Source of the DNA: Bacteroidota bacterium
GTDB taxonomy: Bacteria; Bacteroidota; Bacteroidia; Chitinophagales; Chitinophagaceae
Assembly (NCBI GenBank): GCA_028876495.1
Contig: JAGWRO010000018.1
Span: forward strand, 96,969-160,968
DNA: 64,000 nucleotides
Direction of reading: 5' to 3'
Part shown: one piece after another, positions 52,615-61,032 of the stretch
Position numbering within the stretch: position 1 is the first letter of the stretch
How the letters are laid out: every line of letters begins with the position of its first letter
Notes under the pieces: generated by a model
Seen by the model: only the letters and a program-made list of their open reading frames with translations
What the model was told of the DNA's origin: nothing
The model's database searches: none
Position numbers and translations under genes: made by a program

Positions 52615-52917
52615 TTACTGTGCAGGACAAAACATAGTAAAGAAACAAATTTCCCGGATTCTTGTTTTTCATTTGCAAAATAAAATCCGGTTACAAAATT
52701 TAAGATTACTGAACATTTTTTAAATCTTTTCAATCTTTTAAAAAGGAAGCATTCACCTGTTTCCTTTTTTTATTTAGATTAATAGAAGGAATTTCCCCAA
52801 AAGGTTTTTGTCGGCAAAAAAGAAAAACCTGTTAAGGAAAACCTAACAAAATATTTATTGGATGAATGGTAACTTTTTTAGCTGATGATACGTATAAATT
52901 AGCAACGAATCTTTACC
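52615..52917. other. Intergenic region between lepB and the DUF5916 gene
   Basis: About 300 bp without a gene. It holds a weak complement of the GTTTACTG motif at 52634-52650 and a hairpin terminator near 52740; no small ORF or RNA is convincing. Confidence 0.45.
52740..52770 (+). terminator. Possible intrinsic terminator of the lepB transcript
   Basis: AAAAAGGAA pairs with TTCCTTTTT around a 12-nt loop and continues into a T-run. It lies about 126 nt after the lepB stop, longer than usual. Confidence 0.55.
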
Positions 52918-55350
52918 ATGAACAAATTTTTACTTTCTGTATTGTCGTTTTTCATTTTACCATTTCCGGGTTTTTCACAAGAAAAAATGAAAAAGATCCA
53001 TGCGGTTAAAACAAATGAAGCCTTTAAAATTGATGGCGATATCAGTGAGCCTGGCTGGAAAAAATGTCCTGTAATTACGGATCTTATTGAACTGAGACCC
53101 AATCCGGGAAAGGTAGAATCTTTTCAGAAACGTTCTGAGTTTTACCTTTTGTATGATGACAACTATATTTACTTTGGTGGTTATTGCCATGAGAAAAGCG
53201 CTGACAGTGTTTCCAAAGAATTGGTAGGACGCGACAAAATTGGGAATAGTGATTTTGTCGGAATCGTTTTCGATACGTATTATGATAAAATTAACGGCAG
53301 TGGTTTTTATGTAACACCCTACGGCGAACAATATGATGCAAAATATTCTGAAACCGGAAATGAAGATGATACGTGGAATGCTGTTTGGGAAAGCGCTGCA
53401 AAAATGCAGCCTGATGGATGGACTTTTGAAATGCGCATTCCCTACTCAGCGCTCAGGTTTGCCAATAAAGATAACCAAACCTGGGGCTTAAATATTATCC
53501 GCAAGGAACAACGGACTACTGCACAATATTTCTGGAATGAGATTGATCCCAACAAAAACGGTTTTTTAAGCCAGGAAGGAGAGTGGACAGGAATTGAAAA
53601 GATACATCCTCCGTTGCGGCTTTCTTTCAGTCCTTATTTTTCAACCTATTTGAACCATTATCCTTATCACACAGATGGTGTTAAAGATTTTACCTCTTCG
53701 GTAAATGGCGGCATGGATGTGAAGTATGGTATTAATGAAAGTTTTACGCTCGACATGACCTTGATACCTGATTTTGGGCAGGTTCAAAGTGACAATAAAG
53801 TACTCAATCTTACTCCTTTTGAAGTAAAATACAATGAAAACCGAAGTTTTTTCACCGAGGGAACGGAACTTTTTTCAAAAGGAAATTTATTTTACTCAAG
53901 AAGGATAGGAAGTACGCCTATTCATTATTATGACCTGGAAAATCATATTGATTCAACAGAACACATTGTACAAAATCCTTCAGAATCCAAACTTATCAAC
54001 GCTACAAAAATATCAGGGCGTACTTCTAAAGGATTAGGAATTGGATTTTTAAATGCTATCACTAAGCCGATGTATGCAATTGTAGAAAATCAGCATGGAC
54101 AAAAAAGAAATGTTCAAACCAACCCACTTACGAATTATAACATACTGGTTCTCGATCAAACATTGAAAAACAATTCTTCTGTATCGCTTATCAACACTAG
54201 TGTTTTGAGAAAAGGCAAAGATTATGATGCGGAGGTTACTGCACTGGTTTTTAATTTATACAACAAGAAAAATGTTTACAATTGGAATGGAAAAATTGCT
54301 CTTAGTAATATTTTCAATAAGGCCGGTAAAACGGTTTCGGGCTATATGCATAATATAGGTTTCGGAAAAGTGGGTGGAAGATTTAATTTCCAACTGAATG
54401 AAGAATTAACCACCGAAAATTACAATCCGAATGATTTGGGAATTCTTTTTAATAACAATTACCTGGATCATTATTTATACATTGGATACAACTGGAATAA
54501 ACCGGGTAAATGGTACAACCAACTTCACCTTAACAATAATTTTTCTTACAGCAGAAGAATAACACCGGATGTTTATCAGTCATTTCATTACAATGGAAAC
54601 ATAAACGGTCAGTTGAAAAGCCTGACGTACGTGGGAATGAACATAAATTACTTTGCGAAAGGAAATGATTTTTATGAGCCCCGTGTGCCTGGCAGATTTT
54701 ACGAAACCCCTTCCGGCTTCAATGTTGACGGGTGGTTTGAAACCAATTCTGCCAAAAAGTATTATGTATTGGTAGATGCAAATATTGGTTTCAGTAATTT
54801 ATTTAATAATCGTTATTATAACCTGCAAATCAGTAACAATTACCGGTTTAATGATAAGTTTTCAATAGGGCATAGTATTAATTTAAATCCTTCTTTTAAT
54901 GATGCGGGCTTTGCAGATATCAATGGCGCGGATATTATTTTTTCAAAGAGAGACCGTTCTACGGTTGAAAATATTATTACCTCAAAGTACAACTTCAACA
55001 GGCGCAATGGAATCACTTTTAGGCTTCGCCATTACTGGAGTGAAGTAAGATCCAAAGAATTTTACACACTACAACAAGACGGCTCGCTGCTAAAAAATTC
55101 CATTTATAACGGTAACACCAACCAGAACCTCAATATTTTTAATATTGACATGGTGTACACATGGGAATTTGCGCCGGGAAGTTTTTTAAATATTGTTTGG
55201 AAAAATTCAGTTTATTCAGGGGATCAAAGAATCAATGATTCTTATTTTAAAAACTTTAATCATACCATTTCTGCTCCGCAGGATAATAATATTTCTTTAA
55301 AAGTTATTTATTACCTCGATGCTCTTTCTTTCAGGAAGAAACATTCGTGA
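52918..55350 (+). CDS. DUF5916 outer-membrane protein with CBM9-like domain
   Basis: An 810-residue protein with a signal peptide (LLSVLSFFILPFPGFSQ). A CBM9-like beta-sandwich lies at about residues 30-210 (FKIDGDISEPGWKKCPVITD, YFGGYCHEKSADS, FEMRIPYSALRF), followed by the DUF5916 domain (YGINESFTLDMTLIPDFGQVQSD, YNENRSFFTEGTELFS) and a beta-barrel-like C-terminus. The family is common in Bacteroidota, but its function is not established. It stands alone, with no hydrolase next to it. Confidence 0.88.
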   Translation: MNKFLLSVLSFFILPFPGFSQEKMKKIHAVKTNEAFKIDGDISEPGWKKCPVITDLIELRPNPGKVESFQKRSEFYLLYDDNYIYFGGYCHEKSADSVSKELVGRDKIGNSDFVGIVFDTYYDKINGSGFYVTPYGEQYDAKYSETGNEDDTWNAVWESAAKMQPDGWTFEMRIPYSALRFANKDNQTWGLNIIRKEQRTTAQYFWNEIDPNKNGFLSQEGEWTGIEKIHPPLRLSFSPYFSTYLNHYPYHTDGVKDFTSSVNGGMDVKYGINESFTLDMTLIPDFGQVQSDNKVLNLTPFEVKYNENRSFFTEGTELFSKGNLFYSRRIGSTPIHYYDLENHIDSTEHIVQNPSESKLINATKISGRTSKGLGIGFLNAITKPMYAIVENQHGQKRNVQTNPLTNYNILVLDQTLKNNSSVSLINTSVLRKGKDYDAEVTALVFNLYNKKNVYNWNGKIALSNIFNKAGKTVSGYMHNIGFGKVGGRFNFQLNEELTTENYNPNDLGILFNNNYLDHYLYIGYNWNKPGKWYNQLHLNNNFSYSRRITPDVYQSFHYNGNINGQLKSLTYVGMNINYFAKGNDFYEPRVPGRFYETPSGFNVDGWFETNSAKKYYVLVDANIGFSNLFNNRYYNLQISNNYRFNDKFSIGHSINLNPSFNDAGFADINGADIIFSKRDRSTVENIITSKYNFNRRNGITFRLRHYWSEVRSKEFYTLQQDGSLLKNSIYNGNTNQNLNIFNIDMVYTWEFAPGSFLNIVWKNSVYSGDQRINDSYFKNFNHTISAPQDNNISLKVIYYLDALSFRKKHS

Positions 55351-55390
55351 AAAATCAACATTCAGTTTAAGAACAGCTTTTAAATTATTG

Positions 55391-55774
55391 TCATTTCCTA
55401 ATTACATAATTCACGTAAGGCAACAGGAAAAGCCATAAGAGAAAGAACAGCCAGATGCGTCCGGCCATAAGATTATAATCTGTAAGTAATGTAGAAAAAG
55501 ATCGTCCGGTGAAAAGGCCGAGTGAAAATTCAAAAAGTACGGTAAGCGCCAACCACATCCCGCCGGCTACAAAAGCCTGTTGGATTTTGGGGATATAAAG
55601 ATGCGGAAAGATCAACCAAACATAGATAGAACATAAAACAATTAAAGTAATAGTAGAAAGCTGATGAGCTCTTAATTCGCTCATTTGCCTGATAAAAACC
55701 AATTGCCTTAAAGTAGCATTGGCAAAGGCAATTACGGTCATCGGTATCCAAAGTATAAAATAGTTAGAAATCAT
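55391..55774 (-). CDS. Hypothetical four-helix membrane protein
   Basis: The family is not recognised with certainty. 127 residues with four hydrophobic segments (YFILWIPMTVIAFANA, LSTITLIVLCSIYVWLIFP, AFVAGGMWLALTVLFEFSLGLF, IWLFFLLWLFLLPYVNYV). The motif ATLRQLVFIRQMSELRAHQLST between helices 1 and 2 is a charged loop. It is convergent with the DUF5916 gene and has 206 bp of upstream spacer. Confidence 0.65.
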   Translation of the reverse strand: MISNYFILWIPMTVIAFANATLRQLVFIRQMSELRAHQLSTITLIVLCSIYVWLIFPHLYIPKIQQAFVAGGMWLALTVLFEFSLGLFTGRSFSTLLTDYNLMAGRIWLFFLLWLFLLPYVNYVIRK

Positions 55775-55980
55775 TTTCCCCGTTAAAGAAGTGAATAATT
55801 ATGATCCATCCATTAAAACAGATTATCTGGGTTTTTTCTCAAGTTATTTTAACACCAGGCAAACAAAAATGAGGATTATCAGGGAAAAGATTGATCGCTA
55901 TCAGAATAAAAATAAATGCAGATAAAAGCATTGGCTTAACATTTTTATTCTTTATTGGTTTGTAGAAAAAAACTTCTATA

Positions 55981-57138
55981 TTATTTCATCAGAAGGAAAT
56001 ACCCAATCACAAATAAAGTGACCACTGCAGTTATGACGAAGGCAGTTGAAGCGCCGAAACTATACCAAAGTACGCCGGTGAGTGAACTCGCAAGCATTGT
56101 GCAAATGCTTTGTAATCCTGCATAAGTTCCGATTGCTGTTGCTACCTCTTTTTTGTTGCTGATATTCGATATCCATGCTTTTGAAATGCCTTCTGTTGCC
56201 GAAGCATACAATCCGTACAAAAAGAAAAGCACCAAAAATAAATAAAGGTGGTTATTAAAGGCCATCCCAAAATAAAAAATTGCAAATAAGGTAAGGCCGC
56301 CAATAAAAATCTTTTGAAGCCCAATCTTGTCAGCTAAAATTCCTGTCGGAAGCGCAAACACTGAATAAACCAGGTTATAAAAAATATAAGCACCAATCAC
56401 CATCGTATCACTGAGTCCTGATTGTTTTACTTTGAGCAAAAGGAAAACATCAGAGCTGTTGAACAAAGTAAAGATCAAAAGGCCGGTTACCAGTTTCCGG
56501 TATTCGGGTGGGCTCACTTTCCAGTATTTCAGAAATGAAAAAAAAGGAACCGATATTTTTTCTTTTCCCAAAACGGGCTTCTTCTTTTTTAAAAGAAAAG
56601 TTGTAGAAACGGCCAATAGTCCTGGTAAGAAGGCGATTAAGAAAAGCGCCTTATAATTTCCGGGATGATAATACAGGTAAAGAAGCGCAAATGATGGTCC
56701 CAGTGCAGCACCCACCGTATCCATTGAACGATGAAAACCAAATACTTTTCCTTTGGTTTGGGGAGTGGCCTCTTCAGAAAGAATGGCGTCTCTTGCACCC
56801 GTTCTTACACCTTTGCCCAACCGGTCAATGGTTCTTGAAAAAAATATCCAAAGCGGGTAAACAAAAAAAGCCAGCATCGGTTTGGAGATAGCGCTTAATG
56901 CATAACCCGCTTGCACGAAAGGAACCCGTTTCCCGGATAAATCTGAACGTTTACCAAAATAGCCTTTGCTCAATCCTGCAGTGGCTTCTGCAACGCCCTC
57001 GAGTATACCTATCAGAACTACAGAAAACCCGATTGATTTTAAATAAACAGGCATCACCGGGTAGAGCATTTCACTGGCGGTGTCGGTAAATAAACTTACC
57101 AATGATAAAATCCAAACCGTGCGGGAGATGTATTTCAA
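55981..57138 (-). CDS. MFS transporter, probable drug/metabolite efflux
   Basis: A 385-residue MFS protein with about twelve helices. The N-terminal half contains SLFTDTASEMLYPVMPVYLKSIG, a signature of the MFS branch that includes YfcJ/multidrug-type exporters, and RTIDRLGKGVRTGARDAILS before helix 4. The N-terminal motif TDTASEMLYPVMP is often seen in transporters linked to export. No substrate can be assigned. It lies downstream of the DUF4097 gene, separated by a terminator. Confidence 0.83.
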   Translation of the reverse strand: MKYISRTVWILSLVSLFTDTASEMLYPVMPVYLKSIGFSVVLIGILEGVAEATAGLSKGYFGKRSDLSGKRVPFVQAGYALSAISKPMLAFFVYPLWIFFSRTIDRLGKGVRTGARDAILSEEATPQTKGKVFGFHRSMDTVGAALGPSFALLYLYYHPGNYKALFLIAFLPGLLAVSTTFLLKKKKPVLGKEKISVPFFSFLKYWKVSPPEYRKLVTGLLIFTLFNSSDVFLLLKVKQSGLSDTMVIGAYIFYNLVYSVFALPTGILADKIGLQKIFIGGLTLFAIFYFGMAFNNHLYLFLVLFFLYGLYASATEGISKAWISNISNKKEVATAIGTYAGLQSICTMLASSLTGVLWYSFGASTAFVITAVVTLFVIGYFLLMK

Positions 57139-57269
57139 AATTTATTTTGTTTACGATCAGTAGATTTTCCGGGTGTTTTAAAAGAAAATTTAAATGATTA
57201 AAATTAAGGAATAAAGTTCTGCCGGTAACCGAACAAATATTGCTGATTTTTATTTTGCCTAAAAACAAA

Positions 57270-57301
57270 TACGGCTGCAGGTTTTTAAACCGACAGCCGT
57301 A
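57270..57301 (-). terminator. Intrinsic terminator after the DUF4097 gene
   Basis: TACGGCTG pairs with CAGCCGTA and an inner GGTTT/AAACC stem. On the minus strand the stem is followed by TTTGTTTTT. It starts 22 bp beyond the DUF4097 stop codon. Confidence 0.75.
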
Positions 57302-57322
57302 AATAGTAACTTTTTAGGTTGA

Positions 57323-58366
57323 TTAATCAAATACAACATCCAGGTTTCCGCTACCGGCATCTACTGTTACCGGAATGCCACCGCCATTTACGGTTCCTTT
57401 TATTTCGTCTTTGCTATTGGATCCATTAAAATTTTGGAGATTTTGTGTGGAGATTTTCATCGCACTTAATTTCAAATCCATGCCGGTGTTTTTCGGAATG
57501 CTCAATCTTACCTGTCCACCGGAATTATTGATGGAAACATATTTTCCCGGAGTTTCGATTGAAACATCAATATTACCGCCACTGGTAGAAGTTTTAACGC
57601 TGCAGTTAAGTTTTTGCAAAGAAACATTTCCGCCTGAAGTGCGTGCTGCAAGTTCCCCTTTAATAGATTCTGCTTCAACGTTGCCACCGCTGGTTGATGC
57701 ATCAATATTCCCATCCAAATCTTTTAACTGGATAGAACCGCCCGAAGTAGATAAGTGAATTTGACCGGAAGAATTCTTGCCCATTATATTGCCTCCGCTT
57801 GTTGCAAGATTAAGTTCGTCTTTGCAGTTTTTCAGATAAATATTTCCACCTGAAGTTCTGCCTTTGATCTTTCCGCTTAACTCATTTAATTCAAGGTTTC
57901 CACCACTGGTTGCAAAATCCTGGTTGCCCGAAAGCCCTGACAACGTTATATTTCCGCCGCTTGTTTTTAAGTTGGTTGAAACATTGGCCGGAACATAAAT
58001 CATAAACGAAAAACTCAAAGCATTTGTCCAGTTGGTTATCCTGTGCTTTGATTTTGCAGTTGCAGTCAACGTGCCATTATTTACTGCAACAGTAAAATCA
58101 TAATCGTTTTCTATTTTTGATCTGATCTCATCATTGGAAAACCCGTTTCCCCTTCTTCGATTTTCTGAAACGAACACTTCAACGCGTGATTCAGAAGGGT
58201 TAACTGCGTTTACACTTATGTTTCCTCCACTCGTTTGAGAAACAACACTGTTTATCTTTTGTGAAGAAAATAATTTGGTTAAGTAAGGTTGTTTTTCCTG
58301 TTTAGTTTGCGATTTTACTGCAACAGAACTAGCAGCAATAAGCAACAACATCAGATACTTTTTCAT
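57323..58366 (-). CDS. DUF4097 repeat protein, exported
   Basis: A 347-residue protein with a signal peptide (LMLLLIAASSVAVKSQ). Residues of about 40-110 are non-repeated. The rest is built of about ten TSGGN-type units (TSGGNITLSGLSGN, ATSGGNLELNELSG, RTSGGNIYLKNC, STSGGNVEAE), each about 20 residues, expected to form a right-handed beta-solenoid. DUF4097 proteins are widespread in Bacteroidota; an adhesin-like or surface role is proposed but unproven. It lies downstream of two MacB-type permeases on the same strand. Confidence 0.87.
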   Translation of the reverse strand: MKKYLMLLLIAASSVAVKSQTKQEKQPYLTKLFSSQKINSVVSQTSGGNISVNAVNPSESRVEVFVSENRRRGNGFSNDEIRSKIENDYDFTVAVNNGTLTATAKSKHRITNWTNALSFSFMIYVPANVSTNLKTSGGNITLSGLSGNQDFATSGGNLELNELSGKIKGRTSGGNIYLKNCKDELNLATSGGNIMGKNSSGQIHLSTSGGSIQLKDLDGNIDASTSGGNVEAESIKGELAARTSGGNVSLQKLNCSVKTSTSGGNIDVSIETPGKYVSINNSGGQVRLSIPKNTGMDLKLSAMKISTQNLQNFNGSNSKDEIKGTVNGGGIPVTVDAGSGNLDVVFD

Positions 58367-58409
58367 GTTATTTTTTTATAGTGTTTGAAATAATGATTTA
58401 TAGTTTTTC

Positions 58410-58456
58410 AATGGATTAAAATCCATTGTTATAATATGGATCATTCCTACGGAACT
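58410..58456. repeat. Dispersed two-hairpin repeat, copy A
   Basis: AATGGATTAAAATCCATT forms one hairpin and ATTCCTACGGAAC a second, imperfect one. The 47-bp block is closely similar to copy B at 63791-63837 and in the same orientation. Together they flank the permease pair. Confidence 0.75.
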
Positions 58457-58504
58457 ACGTTTCTTCATTTTCACATTTTCACATTGGCATTCTTCATTAG
58501 CTAA

Positions 58505-60925
58505 TCACTCACTCCTCAAACTCTCCACCGGGTTGGCCAACGCCGCTTTTATCGCCTGGAAAGTTATGGTGATCAATGCTATCAAAATGGCAATGCCCCC
58601 GGCAATTACAAAAAACCACCAACTGATATATATCCTGTAGGCGAAGTCCTGCAACCATTTATTCATAGCAAACCAGGCAACCGGAGTGGCGATCACAATG
58701 GCAACCAATACCAGTTTTAAAAAATCTTTTGACAACAATTCTACAATACCGGTTACGCTCGCACCCAACACTTTCCGGATTCCAATCTCTTTAGTACGTT
58801 GCTCAGCCGAAAAAGTTACAAGCCCAAATAAACCGAGGCAGGCAATAAAAATCGTGAGGCCTGCAAAGATGGCGAGCAGAGTTCCCATTTTCTGTTCTGC
58901 AGCATAGGTTTGTTGCACTCTTTCATCCAAAAAAGAATAATTCATCGGGCCTTCAGGCGATAAAGACGCCCAGGTTTTTTTCATGGCAGATAGCAATCCT
59001 GCAACATCTTTTGTTTTTGCTTTAACGATCATAGAAGTTGCTCCATTTCCTAAAACCATTACCAGCGGAGCAATCGGTTCGTGCATTGATTTAAAATGAA
59101 AATCTTTCACCACGCCAATCACGTGATAACTGGTTAGCTTTCCTGAATTATCTTTTCTTGAAACAATTTTGTTGAGTGCGTCTTTGTCCCAACCTAACGC
59201 CCTGGCGGCTGTTTGGTTTAAAATGATTGCCGAAGAATCCGTTCCGAATTTGTCTGAAAAATAACGGCCGTAAGCCATTTTCATTCCAAGCGTTTCCAGG
59301 TAATTATAATCAACATCATACCTCAAAGTCTTCACTACATCAGTAACATCGTTACCAGGATAAATAAAAAAATTATTTCCATAGCTGGAACCGGCAGGGA
59401 TGTATCCTGAGATACTTACATTTTCAACCCTCTGATCTTGTTTCAATTTATTATAAAATGCCTGCTGATTATTTTGCAGCATATACGTTTGAGGCAATAA
59501 AATTACCTGGCTTTTATCATAGCCTAATTTGATATGTTGAATGTAAACCAACTGCCTGTAAACAACCGTAGTGGCAATGATCAGCACTATCGAAATAAAA
59601 AACTGGAACACCACCAATCCGCTCCGGATGCCAATCGTTTTTTTGACAGTAGTTATCTTTCCTTTCAGCACCGTCACAGGTTTGAAAGATGAAAGAAAAA
59701 AGGCAGGATAGCTTCCTGCAAAAACGCCGGTGATAATTACTATTGTAAAAAGTGCAGGCGCAATCCATGGATTTTTGCTAAGATTGAATGACAATTCCTT
59801 TCCCGAAAGTTGGTTGAAGAAGGGGAGAGCAAGGTTTACAAAAACAATAGCGAGTATCAAAGCAAAAGCCGTTAGAACAATTGATTCAGTTAAAAACTGC
59901 CGGATAAGGTCGCTTCTTAACGAACCCAACACTTTGCGTATTCCTACTTCCCTGGCTCTTTTTGACGCACTTGCCGTAGATAAGTTCATAAAATTGATAC
60001 AGGCAATCAGGAGCATGAATAAAGCAATCGCACTGAAAATATAAACATAGCGAATATCACCTTCCGGCGACAAATCGTTGGTAAAATCAGAATGAAGATG
60101 AATGTCGGTTAAGGGCTGAAGATATAAACCAATGTTGTTGCCTTTTTTCCTGTATTCTGATAAGGTCATCCCAAAACCTTTTTCAAATTGCGGCCCCATA
60201 TATTTATCCATGTACTCCGGTAATTTTGCCTGGAGCTTTTTATAATTATATCCCTTTGCCAGCACCAGGTAAGTGTAATAACTGGAGGTCATAAACGAAG
60301 CCGACTTTGCATCGGGCACATTTTCCATCGAAGCAAAAAAATCAAAATGAAAATGAGAGTTGTCAGGAACTTTATTGATAACGCCTGAAACGGTGAAGTC
60401 TGTGGGTGCTCCTTTTATCTTCAAAGCTTTTCCCAGCGGATCTTCATTACCAAAATACTTTTCGGCAATTGCTTTGGTAATTACGATCGTATTCGGTTGT
60501 TGGAGCGCTGTAGCTGCATCGCCCTCAATTAACGGAAGCGTAAAAACTTCAAAAAAATCAGGGTCAACAAAAGCGAATGAATTTTCTTCAAAACTTTTGT
60601 CGCCATAGCTTACAAACTGCTGTCCGCCGGTTTTTATGCGAGTAGCCTTTTTTACTTCAGGGTAATCTGCGAGCAGCGTTTTTGCCACAGGCGGCATCAC
60701 ATTGGCTTCATTTATTTTTTGACCATCAATATTTGCCCGAAAAACAACGCGCACTATTTGACCGGCTTTTTTATTATACCGGTCGTAGCTTAGTTCGTTT
60801 TTCACAAACAAGGTTATGATTAAACACGTTGCAATACCAATGGCCAGTCCAAAAATATTGATGACAGAAAAAGCTTTGTTTCTCCAAAGATTTCTGAAAG
60901 CGATTTTAAAATAATTTTTGATCAT
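58505..60925 (-). CDS. MacB/FtsX-type ABC transporter permease, paralogue 1
   Basis: An 806-residue permease with the MacB_PCD periplasmic domain between helix 1 and helices 2-4, then a repeated FtsX core. Signatures include KAFSVINIFGLAIGIATCLI at the start, ACINFMNLSTASASKRAREVGIRKVLGS in the first core and AEQRTKEIGIRKVLGASVTG in the second. The final helix ends GVAWFAMNKWLQDFAYRI ... ANPVESLRSE, typical of the Bacteroidota subfamily. No ATPase gene is adjacent. Such proteins act as export or mechanotransmission permeases; substrates are unknown. Confidence 0.88.
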   Translation of the reverse strand: MIKNYFKIAFRNLWRNKAFSVINIFGLAIGIATCLIITLFVKNELSYDRYNKKAGQIVRVVFRANIDGQKINEANVMPPVAKTLLADYPEVKKATRIKTGGQQFVSYGDKSFEENSFAFVDPDFFEVFTLPLIEGDAATALQQPNTIVITKAIAEKYFGNEDPLGKALKIKGAPTDFTVSGVINKVPDNSHFHFDFFASMENVPDAKSASFMTSSYYTYLVLAKGYNYKKLQAKLPEYMDKYMGPQFEKGFGMTLSEYRKKGNNIGLYLQPLTDIHLHSDFTNDLSPEGDIRYVYIFSAIALFMLLIACINFMNLSTASASKRAREVGIRKVLGSLRSDLIRQFLTESIVLTAFALILAIVFVNLALPFFNQLSGKELSFNLSKNPWIAPALFTIVIITGVFAGSYPAFFLSSFKPVTVLKGKITTVKKTIGIRSGLVVFQFFISIVLIIATTVVYRQLVYIQHIKLGYDKSQVILLPQTYMLQNNQQAFYNKLKQDQRVENVSISGYIPAGSSYGNNFFIYPGNDVTDVVKTLRYDVDYNYLETLGMKMAYGRYFSDKFGTDSSAIILNQTAARALGWDKDALNKIVSRKDNSGKLTSYHVIGVVKDFHFKSMHEPIAPLVMVLGNGATSMIVKAKTKDVAGLLSAMKKTWASLSPEGPMNYSFLDERVQQTYAAEQKMGTLLAIFAGLTIFIACLGLFGLVTFSAEQRTKEIGIRKVLGASVTGIVELLSKDFLKLVLVAIVIATPVAWFAMNKWLQDFAYRIYISWWFFVIAGGIAILIALITITFQAIKAALANPVESLRSE

Positions 60926-61032
60926 GATGCTTATTTTCGTTTATACTTAACTGTTACTAATACAGTAAATCAACAAATTTTTTAAATTTCTGTTTTCTTC
61001 ATTCTCACATTTTCAAATTTTCACATTTGGAT

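Noticed and set aside
6388-52650. GTTTACTG motif as a DnaA box or replication origin
   Set aside because: It does not match the DnaA box TTATCCACA, and copies are spread along the window after gene ends; recF alone does not mark an origin here.
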